Below the pieces are notes generated by a model, which worked only from the letters and a program-made list of their open reading frames with translations, did not search any database and was not told the origin of the DNA. Made by a program: the position numbers and the translations under genes. From positions 1-38,212 of the forward strand of contig NZ_CADCST010000131.1 in NCBI RefSeq assembly GCF_902804485.1: a DNA stretch of 38,212 nucleotides, given 5' to 3'. The stretch comes from Flavobacterium collinsii. GTDB taxonomy: Bacteria > Bacteroidota > Bacteroidia > Flavobacteriales > Flavobacteriaceae. Positions 38,151-38,212 of this stretch are shown one piece after another. Each line of letters begins with the position of its first letter. The first letter of the stretch is position 1.

Positions 38151-38212
38151 TTATATACTTTTTGCGGATCTCCTCCTGAAAGTATTATCATTACTGCAGT
38201 AATTAACTCTCT

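Overview
The window looks like a Flavobacterium (Bacteroidota) chromosome. The evidence is low GC, a tmRNA whose encoded tag is GENNYALAA, TAnnTTTG-type promoter boxes, few recognisable Shine-Dalgarno sequences, and core genes of flavobacterial type (TonB receptor with an N-terminal CarboxypepD-like domain, Kup, FumC, MenE, MnmD, an ECF sigma/anti-sigma/sensor trio).

Positions 778-15347 are an integrated mobile element of about 14.56 kb. It sits in the 3' end of the tmRNA gene ssrA (15336-15729, minus strand). A 13-bp direct repeat (GTGGAGTCGCCGG) marks both ends (778-790 and 15335-15347). The right-hand copy restores the tmRNA 3' end. The original tmRNA terminator appears to be stranded outside the left end (741-777), and the element brings a replacement terminator (15292-15331). 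A tyrosine recombinase lies just inside the left end, and copies of a 'GGCAACGAAAACGG' repeat lie inside both ends as candidate integrase arm sites.

The element reads left to right as: integrase; membrane protein; small HTH protein; small membrane protein; VapE-like P-loop protein; a non-coding gap with nested inverted repeats (origin candidate); Toprim primase; an oriT-like hairpin; MobC-like protein; relaxase; coiled-coil/TM protein; VirD4/TraG-type coupling protein; orphan TraO-like protein; lipoprotein; small unknown genes; orphan HigA-like antitoxin; a 44-bp-period repeat block; an ArdA-like small protein; the tail of a second tyrosine recombinase; and a two-gene RloB/RloA (AbiL-type) anti-phage module against the right end. 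No type IV secretion channel genes are present, so the element is best described as an integrative mobilizable element that borrows a conjugation channel. It has its own mobilisation and replication-like genes and carries a defence cargo.

Outside the element is ordinary chromosome. To the left is an XRE-type regulator (142-552). To the right are a serine hydrolase lipoprotein, an NAD(P)-dependent oxidoreductase, fumC, a small membrane protein, a TonB-dependent receptor, an ArsC-like reductase, a CPBP protease with menE, a small double-glycine leader peptide (25928-26119), an RsmB-type rRNA methyltransferase, kup, an Asn/Arg/Ser-rich secreted protein, a Ycf48-like beta-propeller protein, the ECF sigma operon, an SRPBCC protein, a MazG-like pyrophosphohydrolase, ilvE, mnmD and a small hypothetical gene. 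Many gene junctions hold strong palindromic terminators. Non-coding points of interest are a hairpin RNA candidate at 20259-20338 next to a 21-bp tandem repeat, and a family of AATTCCAAATT palindromes.
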